From contig CAMWID010000017.1 of NCBI GenBank assembly GCA_947174235.1, forward strand, positions 1-50,836: a DNA stretch of 50,836 bases. The letters are read 5' to 3'. The stretch is from an uncultured Porphyromonadaceae bacterium. GTDB lineage: Bacteria > Bacteroidota > Bacteroidia > Bacteroidales > Muribaculaceae. This document shows positions 35,493 to 44,575 of the stretch, piece by piece. A program made the translations under genes and the position numbers. Position 1 is the stretch's first letter. Every line of letters starts with the position of its first letter. The notes below the pieces were generated by a model, which was given only the letters and a program-made list of their open reading frames with translations, did no database searches and was not told where the DNA came from.

Positions 35493-36746
35493 ATGGATAC
35501 TGAGATAAAAGTGAAGCATCCGTTGCTGAAAAAATACGGATGGTGGGCGGCAGCCGGAGCAATAGTGGCAGGAGCGCTGATATGGGGGCTTGTGAGGTCA
35601 GGACATTCCACCTACAGGACAGATTCATCAGGACTTCTGGTGGGTGAAGTGACGGAAGGTACGTTCAATGATTTCATACGGATAAACGGTAAGGTGGAAA
35701 CCGGTGTCATTGTGCAGGTCTCGGCGCTGGAGACAGGTATCGTAGAGAAAAAATGGGTGGAGGAGGGCGCCATGCTTCAACCCGGGGATATCATCCTGAC
35801 TCTTCGCAACCCCAACCTGCAGCAGCAGATACTTGATTCCGAATCACAGCTTGCGGAGAAACAGAATATGCTGCGTGACACGGAACTTGCCATGGAAAAA
35901 GACAGACTGCAGGTGAGGCAGGACCTGCTTGCCGCCAAGACACAGCTTAACCAGAAACGCCGTCTGTATGAACAGCAGAAAACTCTTTATTCGGAGAATC
36001 TTATATCGAAAGAGGAATATCTGAAGGCGGATGAGGATTACCAGCTTGCCCGCGAGAACCTGAAGCTGTTGGAAGACCGTCTTCGTCAGGATTCCATCTA
36101 TAGAAAGGTGCAGCTTGCACAGATGCAGGAAAGTCTTGACAATATGCAACAGAATTTTGCCATAGTGCGGCAGCGCGCCGACAATCTGAATATCCGCGCC
36201 ACACATGCCGGGCAATTAGGCAATCTCACAGCGGAATTGGGACAGAATATCGTTTCCGGTCAGCTTGTGGGTCAGATAAATATACTTGACAATTATAAGA
36301 TAGTGGTAAATATCGACGAGCATTACATCGACAGGGTCTCTGCCGGGCTTGAAGGGAAGTCGCAGAAGCAGAACAGGCAGTTTGATGTGGTTGTCAAGAA
36401 AGTGTATCCGGAGGTAACGTCCGGTCAGTTCAGGGCAGACCTTACGATAGAAGGGGATTTGCCATCTAATATAAGGGTGGGTCAAAGCGTGCCGATAGAT
36501 CTTCTTTTGGGAGAACCCTCGCAGGCGATAATGATTCCGAAAGGTTCGTATTTTCAGAGCACGGGTGGAAACTGGGTGTATGTCATGAGTGAAGACGGAA
36601 AATCCGCACGGCGAAGGGAGATAAGGATCGGCAAGCAGAACCCGCAATATTATGAAGTGCTCGAAGGGCTTTCGCCGGGAGAGAAAATCATAATCAGCTC
36701 TTATATCAATTACGGTGATGCCGATGTCATCAGGATCTCCGATTGA
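35493..36746 (+). CDS. HlyD/MacA-type periplasmic adaptor
   Basis: The 417-residue protein has a single N-terminal membrane helix (about 18-36), a barrel-sandwich half (FIRINGKVETGVIVQVSALE), a long coiled-coil hairpin of about 150 residues (105-250) rich in Glu, Gln and Leu, a second half (NIRATHAGQLGNL) and a beta-barrel plus membrane-proximal domain (MIPKGSYFQSTGGNWVYV). It bridges the inner-membrane permeases and the TolC-like tunnel. The gene begins four bases after the tolC-like stop. It resembles adaptors of MacAB-type exporters in Bacteroidota. Confidence 0.92.
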   Translation: MDTEIKVKHPLLKKYGWWAAAGAIVAGALIWGLVRSGHSTYRTDSSGLLVGEVTEGTFNDFIRINGKVETGVIVQVSALETGIVEKKWVEEGAMLQPGDIILTLRNPNLQQQILDSESQLAEKQNMLRDTELAMEKDRLQVRQDLLAAKTQLNQKRRLYEQQKTLYSENLISKEEYLKADEDYQLARENLKLLEDRLRQDSIYRKVQLAQMQESLDNMQQNFAIVRQRADNLNIRATHAGQLGNLTAELGQNIVSGQLVGQINILDNYKIVVNIDEHYIDRVSAGLEGKSQKQNRQFDVVVKKVYPEVTSGQFRADLTIEGDLPSNIRVGQSVPIDLLLGEPSQAIMIPKGSYFQSTGGNWVYVMSEDGKSARRREIRIGKQNPQYYEVLEGLSPGEKIIISSYINYGDADVIRISD

Positions 36747-36819
36747 ACCCGATGGCAGACCGTATGACCGAGATCTGAATGCATGAACGGCAAATAATGA
36801 ATCTATAATACCTTAAACA

Positions 36820-39174
36820 ATGTTGAAGACCTTTACATCTGACCTGAGGCGGAATATTACAAAAGTATTATGTCTGACAGTAGGAATGGCTGTAGGCATG
36901 ATCCTGATCGCAAAGATTTATTATGAGGAGACTTATGATGCGTTCTTTCAGGATTCCGACAGGATATTCCTTGTGTATGAAAAGTTTAATGATCCGGAAA
37001 ATCCATTTGATTTCGACCAGACTTCCGGGGCATACGCCCCGGCTATGAAACGCTATCTCCCGCAGGTGGAGACATCCACGCGATATACCTGGTTCAGCAG
37101 CGGAGACGTTGTGCTGGATGATCAGCGCAGATTCGATTCAAATGGGATCAAAGTGGCAGACAGTTGCCTGTTTGATGTCTTTTCCAATAAAATCATCACC
37201 GGAGATCCTCATGAAGTTCTCAGTGTAAATCATTCGTGCATGATTCCGAGGTCGCTTGCCGATAAAATCGGAGGAAACGTGACAGGTCTTGAAATCACCA
37301 TTCCGAAAATGTCGGATGATTTCAAGGTTACGATAGGTGGCGTATATGAAGATTTTCCGAAAAACTCTACTGTCCCTAATTCGATCTATGTGAGTATTTC
37401 GACATTGGAGGCTATCGGTTGGGGCGGAACGGAAAACTGGGTAGGCAACGATGCCTATAAAAGCTTTGTCAAGCTCCGTAAGGATGTAAGGGTGGAAGAC
37501 CTGAAAAGCGGAATCCGGAGGATGCTTGAGGAAAATGTAGACAGACACATTCTTGATGAAAGATATATGGATATAGGTATCAAGCCTCTTGTCGGTTACC
37601 ATATGTCGGGTGAAGATGTGAAAGAAATGGTTTTCATGCTGTCGATACTTGTTGTCCTGATCCTGATGTGCTCGTCAGTAAACTATCTTCTGATCGTGAC
37701 CGGACAGATTTCTTCCAGATCTAAATCCATGGCGGTAAGAAAGTGTTTCGGCACCGGCAATGCGAGATTATTCTTCATGGTCATAGGGGAGAGCATGGCT
37801 TATATCGTTGTGTCGTTCTGTCTTGCGTGTGTCTTGATCTTTTCTTTAGGAGATTTGTGCAAAGAGCTGCTCGGATTGTCGCCTGATCAATTGTTTGCGA
37901 CAAAATACATATGGGCGGTTGAAGGGGTGACAATGTTGATGTTGCTTCTGGTGACCGGAGTGATCCCCGCGGTCATATATTGCCGCACTCCCGTGGCACA
38001 GGCGTTCAGGGGAGACACCCGCAAAAGGAAGATATGGAAGCTTGCCATGCTTGCGCTTCAGTTTGTGGTAAGCGGATTCCTTTTCAGTCTGCTTGTCCTT
38101 ATAGGGAGGCAATACCGGCAACTCACCAATTTCGATGTGGGTTATGATTACAGCGACATAGGCATGATCTCATTGGGATCTAACAAAGACCATGCCGACA
38201 GACTGAAGAAAGAATTGCTCAGACTCGGATGTGTGGAGAACGTGGCGGGTGCCACTCAGAATTTTGTCACCCAGTCTTCCGGAGGAGAGGCAATAATAGA
38301 AGATAATGAATCAGACAAACTTCAAATAGCGGATATGCTTTGGACAGACAGGGAGATATTTGATGTCTTGGGTCTGAAATTCATTCAGGGTACGACTTTC
38401 AGAGAGAACGCCGACACGACACTCCATGAGGTTGTAGTGGAAGAAAGGATGATAGATGCGTTGCGCACCCGTTATGGCATAGACAGTCCGGCGATAGTGG
38501 GCAAGACTTTCAAATATGGCGGTCACGGAGAACTCCGGGAATATACGATATGCGGTGTCGTGAATAATATCCACAGAGGGGGATTCGTAGACGAGCATAT
38601 TGACCGCCGCCCGGGTATATTTTTCCCGCCTGAAAATAATGCATGGACATTATATGTGAGGTTTAATGAAATGAATCAATCAAACATGCACATGGCGCAG
38701 GAGGTGATAGATTCCATTCTTGGTGATTCCGACACGTATATAGTCCCTTACAAAAATCAGTTTGAGAGATATACGTATGACATAGAAAAATTTGCCACTG
38801 CGGTTCTGGCTGTCGGTATAGCCATTCTTCTGATCGCGTTGTCAGGGTTGTTGGGATATGTGGCTGACGATGTTGAAAGCCGGTCAAAGGAGATCGCCAT
38901 AAGAAAAGTGACCGGAACGTCCGAATACGGTATCTTGAAACTCTTCTGCCGTGATGTGGTGATCGTGGCTTTACCCTCGCTGGCGATCGGAGCTGTGGCA
39001 GCCATGATAGCCGGTAAAAGCTGGCTGTCAAGATTCTGTGATCAGGTAAGCCTTTCTCCTGCAGTCTTCCTGCTTTGCGTGATAGTTCTGTTGCTTCTGA
39101 TCCTCGTGATGGTGGTGGTCAACAGTCTTAAAGTTGCCCGCAGCAATCCGGTCAGATTCCTGAGGAATGAATGA
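36820..39174 (+). CDS. MacB/FtsX-like ABC permease (first copy)
   Basis: The 784-residue protein starts MLKTFTSDLRRNITK, with one membrane helix, a large periplasmic domain (about 45-270), three helices (about 275-395), a second periplasmic section, and three further helices ending SNPVRFLRNE. RSKSMAVRKCFGTG and RSKEIAIRKVTGTS are the two FtsX-type coupling helices that contact the ATPase. The protein has a doubled FtsX layout, so one polypeptide may form a complete channel. It lacks its own ATPase domain, unlike MacB of Proteobacteria. It has clear sequence relation along its whole length to the second permease in this operon. Confidence 0.9.
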   Translation: MLKTFTSDLRRNITKVLCLTVGMAVGMILIAKIYYEETYDAFFQDSDRIFLVYEKFNDPENPFDFDQTSGAYAPAMKRYLPQVETSTRYTWFSSGDVVLDDQRRFDSNGIKVADSCLFDVFSNKIITGDPHEVLSVNHSCMIPRSLADKIGGNVTGLEITIPKMSDDFKVTIGGVYEDFPKNSTVPNSIYVSISTLEAIGWGGTENWVGNDAYKSFVKLRKDVRVEDLKSGIRRMLEENVDRHILDERYMDIGIKPLVGYHMSGEDVKEMVFMLSILVVLILMCSSVNYLLIVTGQISSRSKSMAVRKCFGTGNARLFFMVIGESMAYIVVSFCLACVLIFSLGDLCKELLGLSPDQLFATKYIWAVEGVTMLMLLLVTGVIPAVIYCRTPVAQAFRGDTRKRKIWKLAMLALQFVVSGFLFSLLVLIGRQYRQLTNFDVGYDYSDIGMISLGSNKDHADRLKKELLRLGCVENVAGATQNFVTQSSGGEAIIEDNESDKLQIADMLWTDREIFDVLGLKFIQGTTFRENADTTLHEVVVEERMIDALRTRYGIDSPAIVGKTFKYGGHGELREYTICGVVNNIHRGGFVDEHIDRRPGIFFPPENNAWTLYVRFNEMNQSNMHMAQEVIDSILGDSDTYIVPYKNQFERYTYDIEKFATAVLAVGIAILLIALSGLLGYVADDVESRSKEIAIRKVTGTSEYGILKLFCRDVVIVALPSLAIGAVAAMIAGKSWLSRFCDQVSLSPAVFLLCVIVLLLLILVMVVVNSLKVARSNPVRFLRNE

Positions 39175-39259
39175 AAACATATCCGGTCTTGGCTGAACGG
39201 TCGCGCCGGTGGAATATAGTATGTTAAAAATTTAAACGAAAACAAATCAACAAAAGCAT

Positions 39260-39943
39260 ATGAAAATCGAAGTCAAAAACCTGGAAAAAGTTTTCCGTAC
39301 AGAAAGTGTGCAGACAGTAGCCCTCAACAATGTAAGCCTCACCATAGAGGATGGATCGTTTGTGGCGATCATGGGTCCGTCAGGATGTGGCAAATCCACC
39401 CTGCTCAACATACTTGGATTGCTTGACAATCCCACCAAAGGTAATTATCTCCTTGACGGTGAAGAGGTCGGCAGACTTAAGGAGCGTGAGCGCACGTCAT
39501 GGAGAAAAGGGAAAATCGGATTTATTTTCCAGTCGTTCAATCTGATCGAGGAAATGAACGTGAAAGACAACATAATGCTTCCGCTCAACAATCTTAGCAT
39601 GTCGAAAGAGGAGAAAAATAAAAGAGTGGAAGAGGCTATGAGGAGAATGGGAATCTCCCACAGGAGCCGGCATTACCCATCCCAATTGTCAGGAGGGCAG
39701 CAGCAGAGAGCAGCGATAGCAAGGGCGATAGTGTCGAAACCCGGGCTGATACTTGCCGATGAGCCTACGGGAAATCTGGACTCCACCAACGGCGCTGAAG
39801 TTATGGAGATTCTCAACGAGCTTCATAAGGAAGGGGCGACAATTGTAATGGTGACGCATTCCCATAAGGATGCGACACATGCCGACAGGATCATCAATCT
39901 GTTTGACGGGCAGGTGGTCGACAACCTGAATAATCTGATGTGA
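39260..39943 (+). CDS. MacB/LolD-type ABC transporter ATPase
   Basis: The 227-residue protein contains Walker A (GPSGCGKSTLLN), Q-loop FIFQSFNLIEEM, signature LSGGQQQR, Walker B (LILADEPTGNLD) and the switch His in VTHSH. The subfamily that powers FtsX-like permeases shows this QSFNL and EPTGNLD combination. It lies between two permease genes and is the only ATPase in the operon, so it probably serves both. There are 85 bases before it and 83 after it to the next permease start. Confidence 0.95.
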   Translation: MKIEVKNLEKVFRTESVQTVALNNVSLTIEDGSFVAIMGPSGCGKSTLLNILGLLDNPTKGNYLLDGEEVGRLKERERTSWRKGKIGFIFQSFNLIEEMNVKDNIMLPLNNLSMSKEEKNKRVEEAMRRMGISHRSRHYPSQLSGGQQQRAAIARAIVSKPGLILADEPTGNLDSTNGAEVMEILNELHKEGATIVMVTHSHKDATHADRIINLFDGQVVDNLNNLM

Positions 39944-40026
39944 AACGTGAATATGAGTCTCTTTTCCGGACATGCCGCTGACACGGCGGCATGTCTGCGG
40001 AAGAAAGTTCTTCAAAAATCATAGAC

Positions 40027-42393
40027 ATGATAAAAATATTTATAAGTGATCTCCGTCGCGACATCGTCAAGATCTTGTGTCTCACCATTGGTTTGGCGAT
40101 AGGATTTATCCTTGTGGCGAAGATATATTTCGATAAAACATACGACAGCTTTTTTCCGGATTCCGACCGGATCTACATGGTGACGGAAATGGCTGAGGTC
40201 AATGGCGAGTTTCAGGAGTACAATCAGATCCCCGGAGGTACGGCACCGGGCATCAAACGCTATCTGCCACAGGTGGAAGCGGCGACAAGATACACATATC
40301 TGGCTCCTTCGGGGAAAATAACTCTCGCAGACGACAGATCGTTTGAGATAAACGGTGTCACTCTTGCCGACAGCTGTTTCTTCGATGTCTTCAATGTGGA
40401 TATCGTTGCCGGAGATTACAAGGCGGTTTTGTCTTCAAAAGACGGATGTATGATCCCTGAGTCACTTGCCAAAAAGATAGGAGGCGATGTGATAGGACTT
40501 AAATTCAAGATGCCGGAATATCATCCCACGTATGAAGCCACTGTCATGGGTATATATCGTGATTTTCAGGAAAACACGACATTGCCGAAAAATATCTTTA
40601 TCGGATTGCCTACGATCTCAAATTTTTACTATGACGGTACTGACAATTTTGTGGGAAACGACCGTTATGTCGGTTATGTGAGGCTTGCAGAGGGTGTGGA
40701 TCCTGAATCTCTGAAGTCCGGTATCAGGAAGATGCTTGAGGACAATGTGGATAAGGAGATGATTGACATGTATCATTTCAATCACGGTCTGAAACCGCTG
40801 GTAGGGTTGTATTCCTCTCAGGACGGAATCAAGACAATGGTAGGGATGTTGTCTCTGCTTGCCGTGATCATCCTGTTGAGTTCCGGCGTGAATTATCTTC
40901 TTGTGGCTGTCGGTCAGTTTAAATCCCGTTCAAAGGAGATGGCGGTCCGGAAATGCTACGGGACAGGAAATATGAAACTGTTCCTTATGGTAGTGGGGGA
41001 GAGTGTGATCTATATGGCGGTTTCGCTTCTGTTTGCTGTGATCCTTATATTTTTAGCTTCTGATCTCTGTGATGATCTTTTGGGCGCTTCCCCTTCTGAA
41101 CTGTTTTCTGTACGCAAGGTCTGGATCGTGGAAGGGGCGGTGATTTTGTCTCTCTTGATTCTGACAGGAGTGGTGCCCGCGTGGATGTACTGCCGCACCC
41201 CCGTGTCGGCAGCTTTCCGAGGAGACCGCAGAAGCAGGAGGGTATGGAAACTTGCGATGCTCTCATTGCAGTTTTTCTCCGCCGGACTTCTCATATCTCT
41301 TCTTGCATTGGTGGGACGGCAGTTCAATAAGCTTTCCAATCTTGAGTGGGGATTTGATTATGAAAAGATCTGCCAGATCAATGTGCAAGGTCTTGATAAA
41401 AATGAGGCACGACGGATAGCGGAGGGATTGAAAAGTCTCGGTTGTGTGGAGGCTGCAGCATTTTCGGATCATAATTTTGTAAGCTGGGGTGACGGCAACA
41501 ACATATATACAGGCGATGTCATGGAGCAACAGGTAAACGTGGCGGATCTGAATTTTTCCAATCCCGAGATAATAGAAGTCATGGGACTGAAATTTGTTGA
41601 AGGGGGCAATTTTACGGAATCTGCGGATTCAACGATAAATCAGGTCATTGTCGAGCAACGTATGGCGGATGTGTTCAAAAAATTCTTTGGAGCCGGAGAT
41701 GAAAGTCTTGTGGGAAAAACGTTTCGCATCACGGGGCATGGTGATGACTACATGTCGGAATATACGATCTGCGGAGTGGTGGGGAATATGAGAAGGGGAG
41801 GGCTTGAATCCTCTGCCGCCGACACAAGGGCGGGCGTAATATTTCCGTCATCAAGAGTGAGGAGTAATCTGTTTATAAGATTTACCGACATCAATGAAGC
41901 AAATCTCAATGCCGCTCAGGATAAAATAAGTTCCATGGTGCCTGACAAGGAGCTTTATCTCACTCCGGTAAAGAATGATGTGGATTATAAATTGGTTGGA
42001 GTAAGACGTTTCCAGAAATCTGTGATGGTAGTCGGGATCGCGATCCTTCTCATAGCGCTGCTCGGTCTTGTGGGATATACTTCTGATGAGGTTCAACGGA
42101 GATCTAAAGAGATAGCGATAAGGAAAGTGGCAGGCACCACAGATATGAAGATCCTTAAACTCTTCTGTATTGACATAATGAAAGTCGCGTTGCCGTCGCT
42201 GGTTGCCGGAGGGATTGTGGCTTATGTCGTAGGAAGACATTGGATTTCCCAATATACCGAACAGGTGTCGATGAATCCTATGGTTTTCATATTGTGTACG
42301 GTCATTCTTTTGCTTATAATATTATCGGTGGTGGCGCTCAACAGTCTTGGTGTGGCGCGAAGCAATCCGATAATCTATCTCAGAAACGAATAG
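40027..42393 (+). CDS. MacB/FtsX-like ABC permease (second copy)
   Basis: The start at 40027 (MIKIFISDLRRDIVK) is chosen because it aligns with the first residues of the first copy; a longer frame opens at 39991. The 788-residue protein has the same layout: one helix, periplasmic domain, three helices, RSKEMAVRKCYGTG coupling helix, second periplasmic domain, RSKEIAIRKVAGTT coupling helix, three helices and an SNPIIYLRNE end. It is an ancient tandem duplicate of the permease at 36820-39174, diverged but alignable along its whole length. A terminator closes the operon. Confidence 0.9.
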   Translation: MIKIFISDLRRDIVKILCLTIGLAIGFILVAKIYFDKTYDSFFPDSDRIYMVTEMAEVNGEFQEYNQIPGGTAPGIKRYLPQVEAATRYTYLAPSGKITLADDRSFEINGVTLADSCFFDVFNVDIVAGDYKAVLSSKDGCMIPESLAKKIGGDVIGLKFKMPEYHPTYEATVMGIYRDFQENTTLPKNIFIGLPTISNFYYDGTDNFVGNDRYVGYVRLAEGVDPESLKSGIRKMLEDNVDKEMIDMYHFNHGLKPLVGLYSSQDGIKTMVGMLSLLAVIILLSSGVNYLLVAVGQFKSRSKEMAVRKCYGTGNMKLFLMVVGESVIYMAVSLLFAVILIFLASDLCDDLLGASPSELFSVRKVWIVEGAVILSLLILTGVVPAWMYCRTPVSAAFRGDRRSRRVWKLAMLSLQFFSAGLLISLLALVGRQFNKLSNLEWGFDYEKICQINVQGLDKNEARRIAEGLKSLGCVEAAAFSDHNFVSWGDGNNIYTGDVMEQQVNVADLNFSNPEIIEVMGLKFVEGGNFTESADSTINQVIVEQRMADVFKKFFGAGDESLVGKTFRITGHGDDYMSEYTICGVVGNMRRGGLESSAADTRAGVIFPSSRVRSNLFIRFTDINEANLNAAQDKISSMVPDKELYLTPVKNDVDYKLVGVRRFQKSVMVVGIAILLIALLGLVGYTSDEVQRRSKEIAIRKVAGTTDMKILKLFCIDIMKVALPSLVAGGIVAYVVGRHWISQYTEQVSMNPMVFILCTVILLLIILSVVALNSLGVARSNPIIYLRNE

Positions 42394-42426
42394 TATAGGC
42401 TCAGACCAATAACAATCTGTTCCGCT

Positions 42427-42467
42427 TAAGGGGGTTGAATCTCTAAATCAGAAATTCAACCCCCTTA
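42427..42467. terminator. terminator of the efflux operon
   Basis: A 14-bp perfect stem (TAAGGGGGTTGAAT / ATTCAACCCCCTTA) with a 13-base loop lies 34 bases past the second permease gene. The T-run after it is weak. Confidence 0.75.
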
Positions 42468-42712
42468 CCGTTCATTTTGTGACAACATCTGTATTTGATC
42501 CACGATCCGGCTTTTTCAAGTGCAACCATAGTAACTAAGTGGCGGTTATCTTTAATATAGTCGATATTTTTGGATTGATTTAATGTTTTTTATTTTTGTT
42601 TTAAAATTTTAATTAACAATTTTGTGATTATCTGAAAAATACATATTTTTGTGATTCTAAATCAAGCTATCATGGAAACGTATCATTTTTCATAGGATGC
42701 AAGCATTTATTA

Positions 42713-42720
42713 TAAATTTG
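42713..42720 (+). promoter_or_regulatory. orphan -7 box in the convergent gap
   Basis: TAAATTTG followed by C points rightward. A transcript from it would run into the ilvC terminator about 115 bases later, so it could make a small RNA. The upstream box is poor. Confidence 0.3.
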
Positions 42721-42812
42721 CAACAGCCTATTTATAGCAAAGACATGAAGGCATATGTGCATTATTGAATGGAATTATCAGGACGCACACATATCATTCT
42801 TGTGAATAAGAA

Positions 42813-42843
42813 GAAAGCCGCCTTACGATTCAAGGCGGCTTTC
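42813..42843. terminator. terminator of the ilv operon
   Basis: A 12-bp perfect stem (GAAAGCCGCCTT / AAGGCGGCTTTC) with a seven-base loop, followed on the minus strand by TTCTTATTC, lies 43 bases after the ilvC stop. Confidence 0.85.
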
Positions 42844-42885
42844 AAATTTATTTAGATTGCGTCAGATGTTCAATGCAATCCCGGA

Positions 42886-43929
42886 TCAGTTGTTTTCGGG
42901 ACGGAGACCGCGAACGGTTGCACCTGCCTGCCACATTTCGCTTTCACGAAGAGCCTTGAGTTCCGCCTCAAGACCTTCGCGATAACCGGGCTTGGAGTTG
43001 GAGTCGATAGAGTTCTGAGCTTCCTGACCACAGGCTACGCTTGCATAAAGCTTCTCAACAACGGGTTTGATGGCGTCGTGGAAAGGACCCATCCAGTCGA
43101 GGGCGCCGCGCTGAGCTGTGGTTGAGCAGTTTGCATACATCCAGTCCATACCTTTTGCTGCGAAAAGCGGCATAAGAGACTGGGTGAGCTCCTCGACAGT
43201 TTCGTTGAATGCCTCGGAAGGAGTGTGCCCGTTCTCACGGAGAACCTCATACTGAGCAAGGAGAAGACCCTGGATGGCACCCATAAGAGATCCGCGCTCT
43301 CCTGTAAGGTCACTGTATGCCTCACGCTTGAATGTGGTCTCGAAGATATAGCCGGATCCGATGCCGATGGCAAGTGCGAGTGTGCGGTCGAGCGCTTTGC
43401 CGGTATAATCCTGCTCGATAGCGTAGCTTGAGTTCAAGCCGCGTCCTTCAAGGAACATTGTGCGGAGAGATGTGCCTGAACCTTTGGGGGCTACAAGGAT
43501 AACATCCACGTCCTTGGGAGGAACAACACCTGTGCGATCGGGCCATGCGATTGCAAAACCGTGAGAGAAATAGAGCGCTTTGCCTGCTGTAAGGTGTTCT
43601 TTGATGGTAGGCCATACAGAAAGTACGGCTGCATCAGAAAGAAGGCACATGATGATAGTGCCTTTAGCGCAAGCTTCTTCGATAGAGAAAAGAGTTTCTC
43701 CGGGCACCCATCCGTCTGCAACGGCTTTATCGTATGTTTTGCCCTCACGCTGACCGACGATTACATTGAAACCGTTGTCACGGAGGTTAAGGCTCTGACC
43801 GGGACCCTGTACGCCATAGCCGATTACTGCGATTGTCTCATCCTTAAGAATTTCGCGGGCCTTCTCCAAGGGGAATTCCTCGCGGGTGACAACAGTTTCT
43901 TCAACGTTGCCGAATTTAAGTTTTGCCAT
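42886..43929 (-). CDS. ilvC: ketol-acid reductoisomerase
   Basis: The 347-residue enzyme converts acetolactate or acetohydroxybutyrate to the dihydroxy acid with NADPH and Mg in valine, leucine and isoleucine synthesis. The N-terminal Rossmann motif IGYGVQGPGQSLNLRDNG binds the cofactor, and GQREGKTYDKA follows as the specificity loop. The C-terminal knotted domain carries the metal ligands in SDLTGERGSLMGAIQG and ETVEELTQSLMPL. Length and motifs fit the compact class I enzymes. It is the last gene of the ilv operon, 83 bases after ilvN, with a terminator downstream. Confidence 0.97.
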   Translation of the reverse strand: MAKLKFGNVEETVVTREEFPLEKAREILKDETIAVIGYGVQGPGQSLNLRDNGFNVIVGQREGKTYDKAVADGWVPGETLFSIEEACAKGTIIMCLLSDAAVLSVWPTIKEHLTAGKALYFSHGFAIAWPDRTGVVPPKDVDVILVAPKGSGTSLRTMFLEGRGLNSSYAIEQDYTGKALDRTLALAIGIGSGYIFETTFKREAYSDLTGERGSLMGAIQGLLLAQYEVLRENGHTPSEAFNETVEELTQSLMPLFAAKGMDWMYANCSTTAQRGALDWMGPFHDAIKPVVEKLYASVACGQEAQNSIDSNSKPGYREGLEAELKALRESEMWQAGATVRGLRPENN

Positions 43930-44012
43930 AATTAATTGTCAATTATGATTATAAAAGTATTGTTTGTTCAATGATTGTGTAGTCTGCCGCCGTTTCCGGA
44001 TATGGTGGAGGA

Positions 44013-44561
44013 TTATCTGGAAAGTCTGTCGCGACGTTTCTCCTGACGTTCAAGAAATTCATCCACAAGCTCCAGTGTTGCCTTTGTCACGGCAATCCTT
44101 CCGGAACGTACAAACTGGCGTAGACCGAGGGGTTTCAGACGGTCGAACAATGCTTTCACCTCCACGGTATGTCCGGTCTTTTCAAAGACAGTGTATTCAG
44201 GCTGTATCTCAAGCACCCTGGCACCGTTCTGACGGACTATATCTTCTATCTGTCCGCTTTCAAGCACACTTGATGTAGGCACCTTATATAGCGCGACCTC
44301 CTGAAAAACGATCTCGTCATCAGTGTGGAGAAATGCCCGAAGCACTTCGATACGTTTCTCGATCTGCTTCACAACATGCTCCATCATCGGACGCGTGCTT
44401 TTGCAGGTGATGGTGAATTTATGTACCCCGGGAATAGAGCACGCGCTCACCGAAAGACTTTCGATATTGAGACATCTCCTGCTGAAGATCATAGAGATCT
44501 GATGAAGCAGGCTTACCTGGTTTTCTGTAAAAACAGATATAGTAAAGAGTTGGTTTTCCAT
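44013..44561 (-). CDS. ilvN: acetolactate synthase small (regulatory) subunit
   Basis: The 182-residue protein has an N-terminal ACT domain (LFTISVFTENQVSLLHQISMI, RRCLNIESLSVS) that binds valine for feedback control in this family, and a second domain after residue 85. It activates and regulates the large subunit IlvB, whose gene ends 14 bases upstream. The sequence in the second half is diverged from the better-known proteobacterial proteins but typical for Bacteroidota. Confidence 0.93.
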   Translation of the reverse strand: MENQLFTISVFTENQVSLLHQISMIFSRRCLNIESLSVSACSIPGVHKFTITCKSTRPMMEHVVKQIEKRIEVLRAFLHTDDEIVFQEVALYKVPTSSVLESGQIEDIVRQNGARVLEIQPEYTVFEKTGHTVEVKALFDRLKPLGLRQFVRSGRIAVTKATLELVDEFLERQEKRRDRLSR

Positions 44562-44575
44562 TTCAGAGAACGTGC

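Larger units (their letters stand above)
42394..42885. other. convergent gap between the efflux operon and ilvC
   Basis: This AT-rich gap holds a terminator for each side and, between them, a plus-strand -7 box at 42713-42720. The only open frame after that box is a seven-codon MKAYVHY. Confidence 0.5.
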
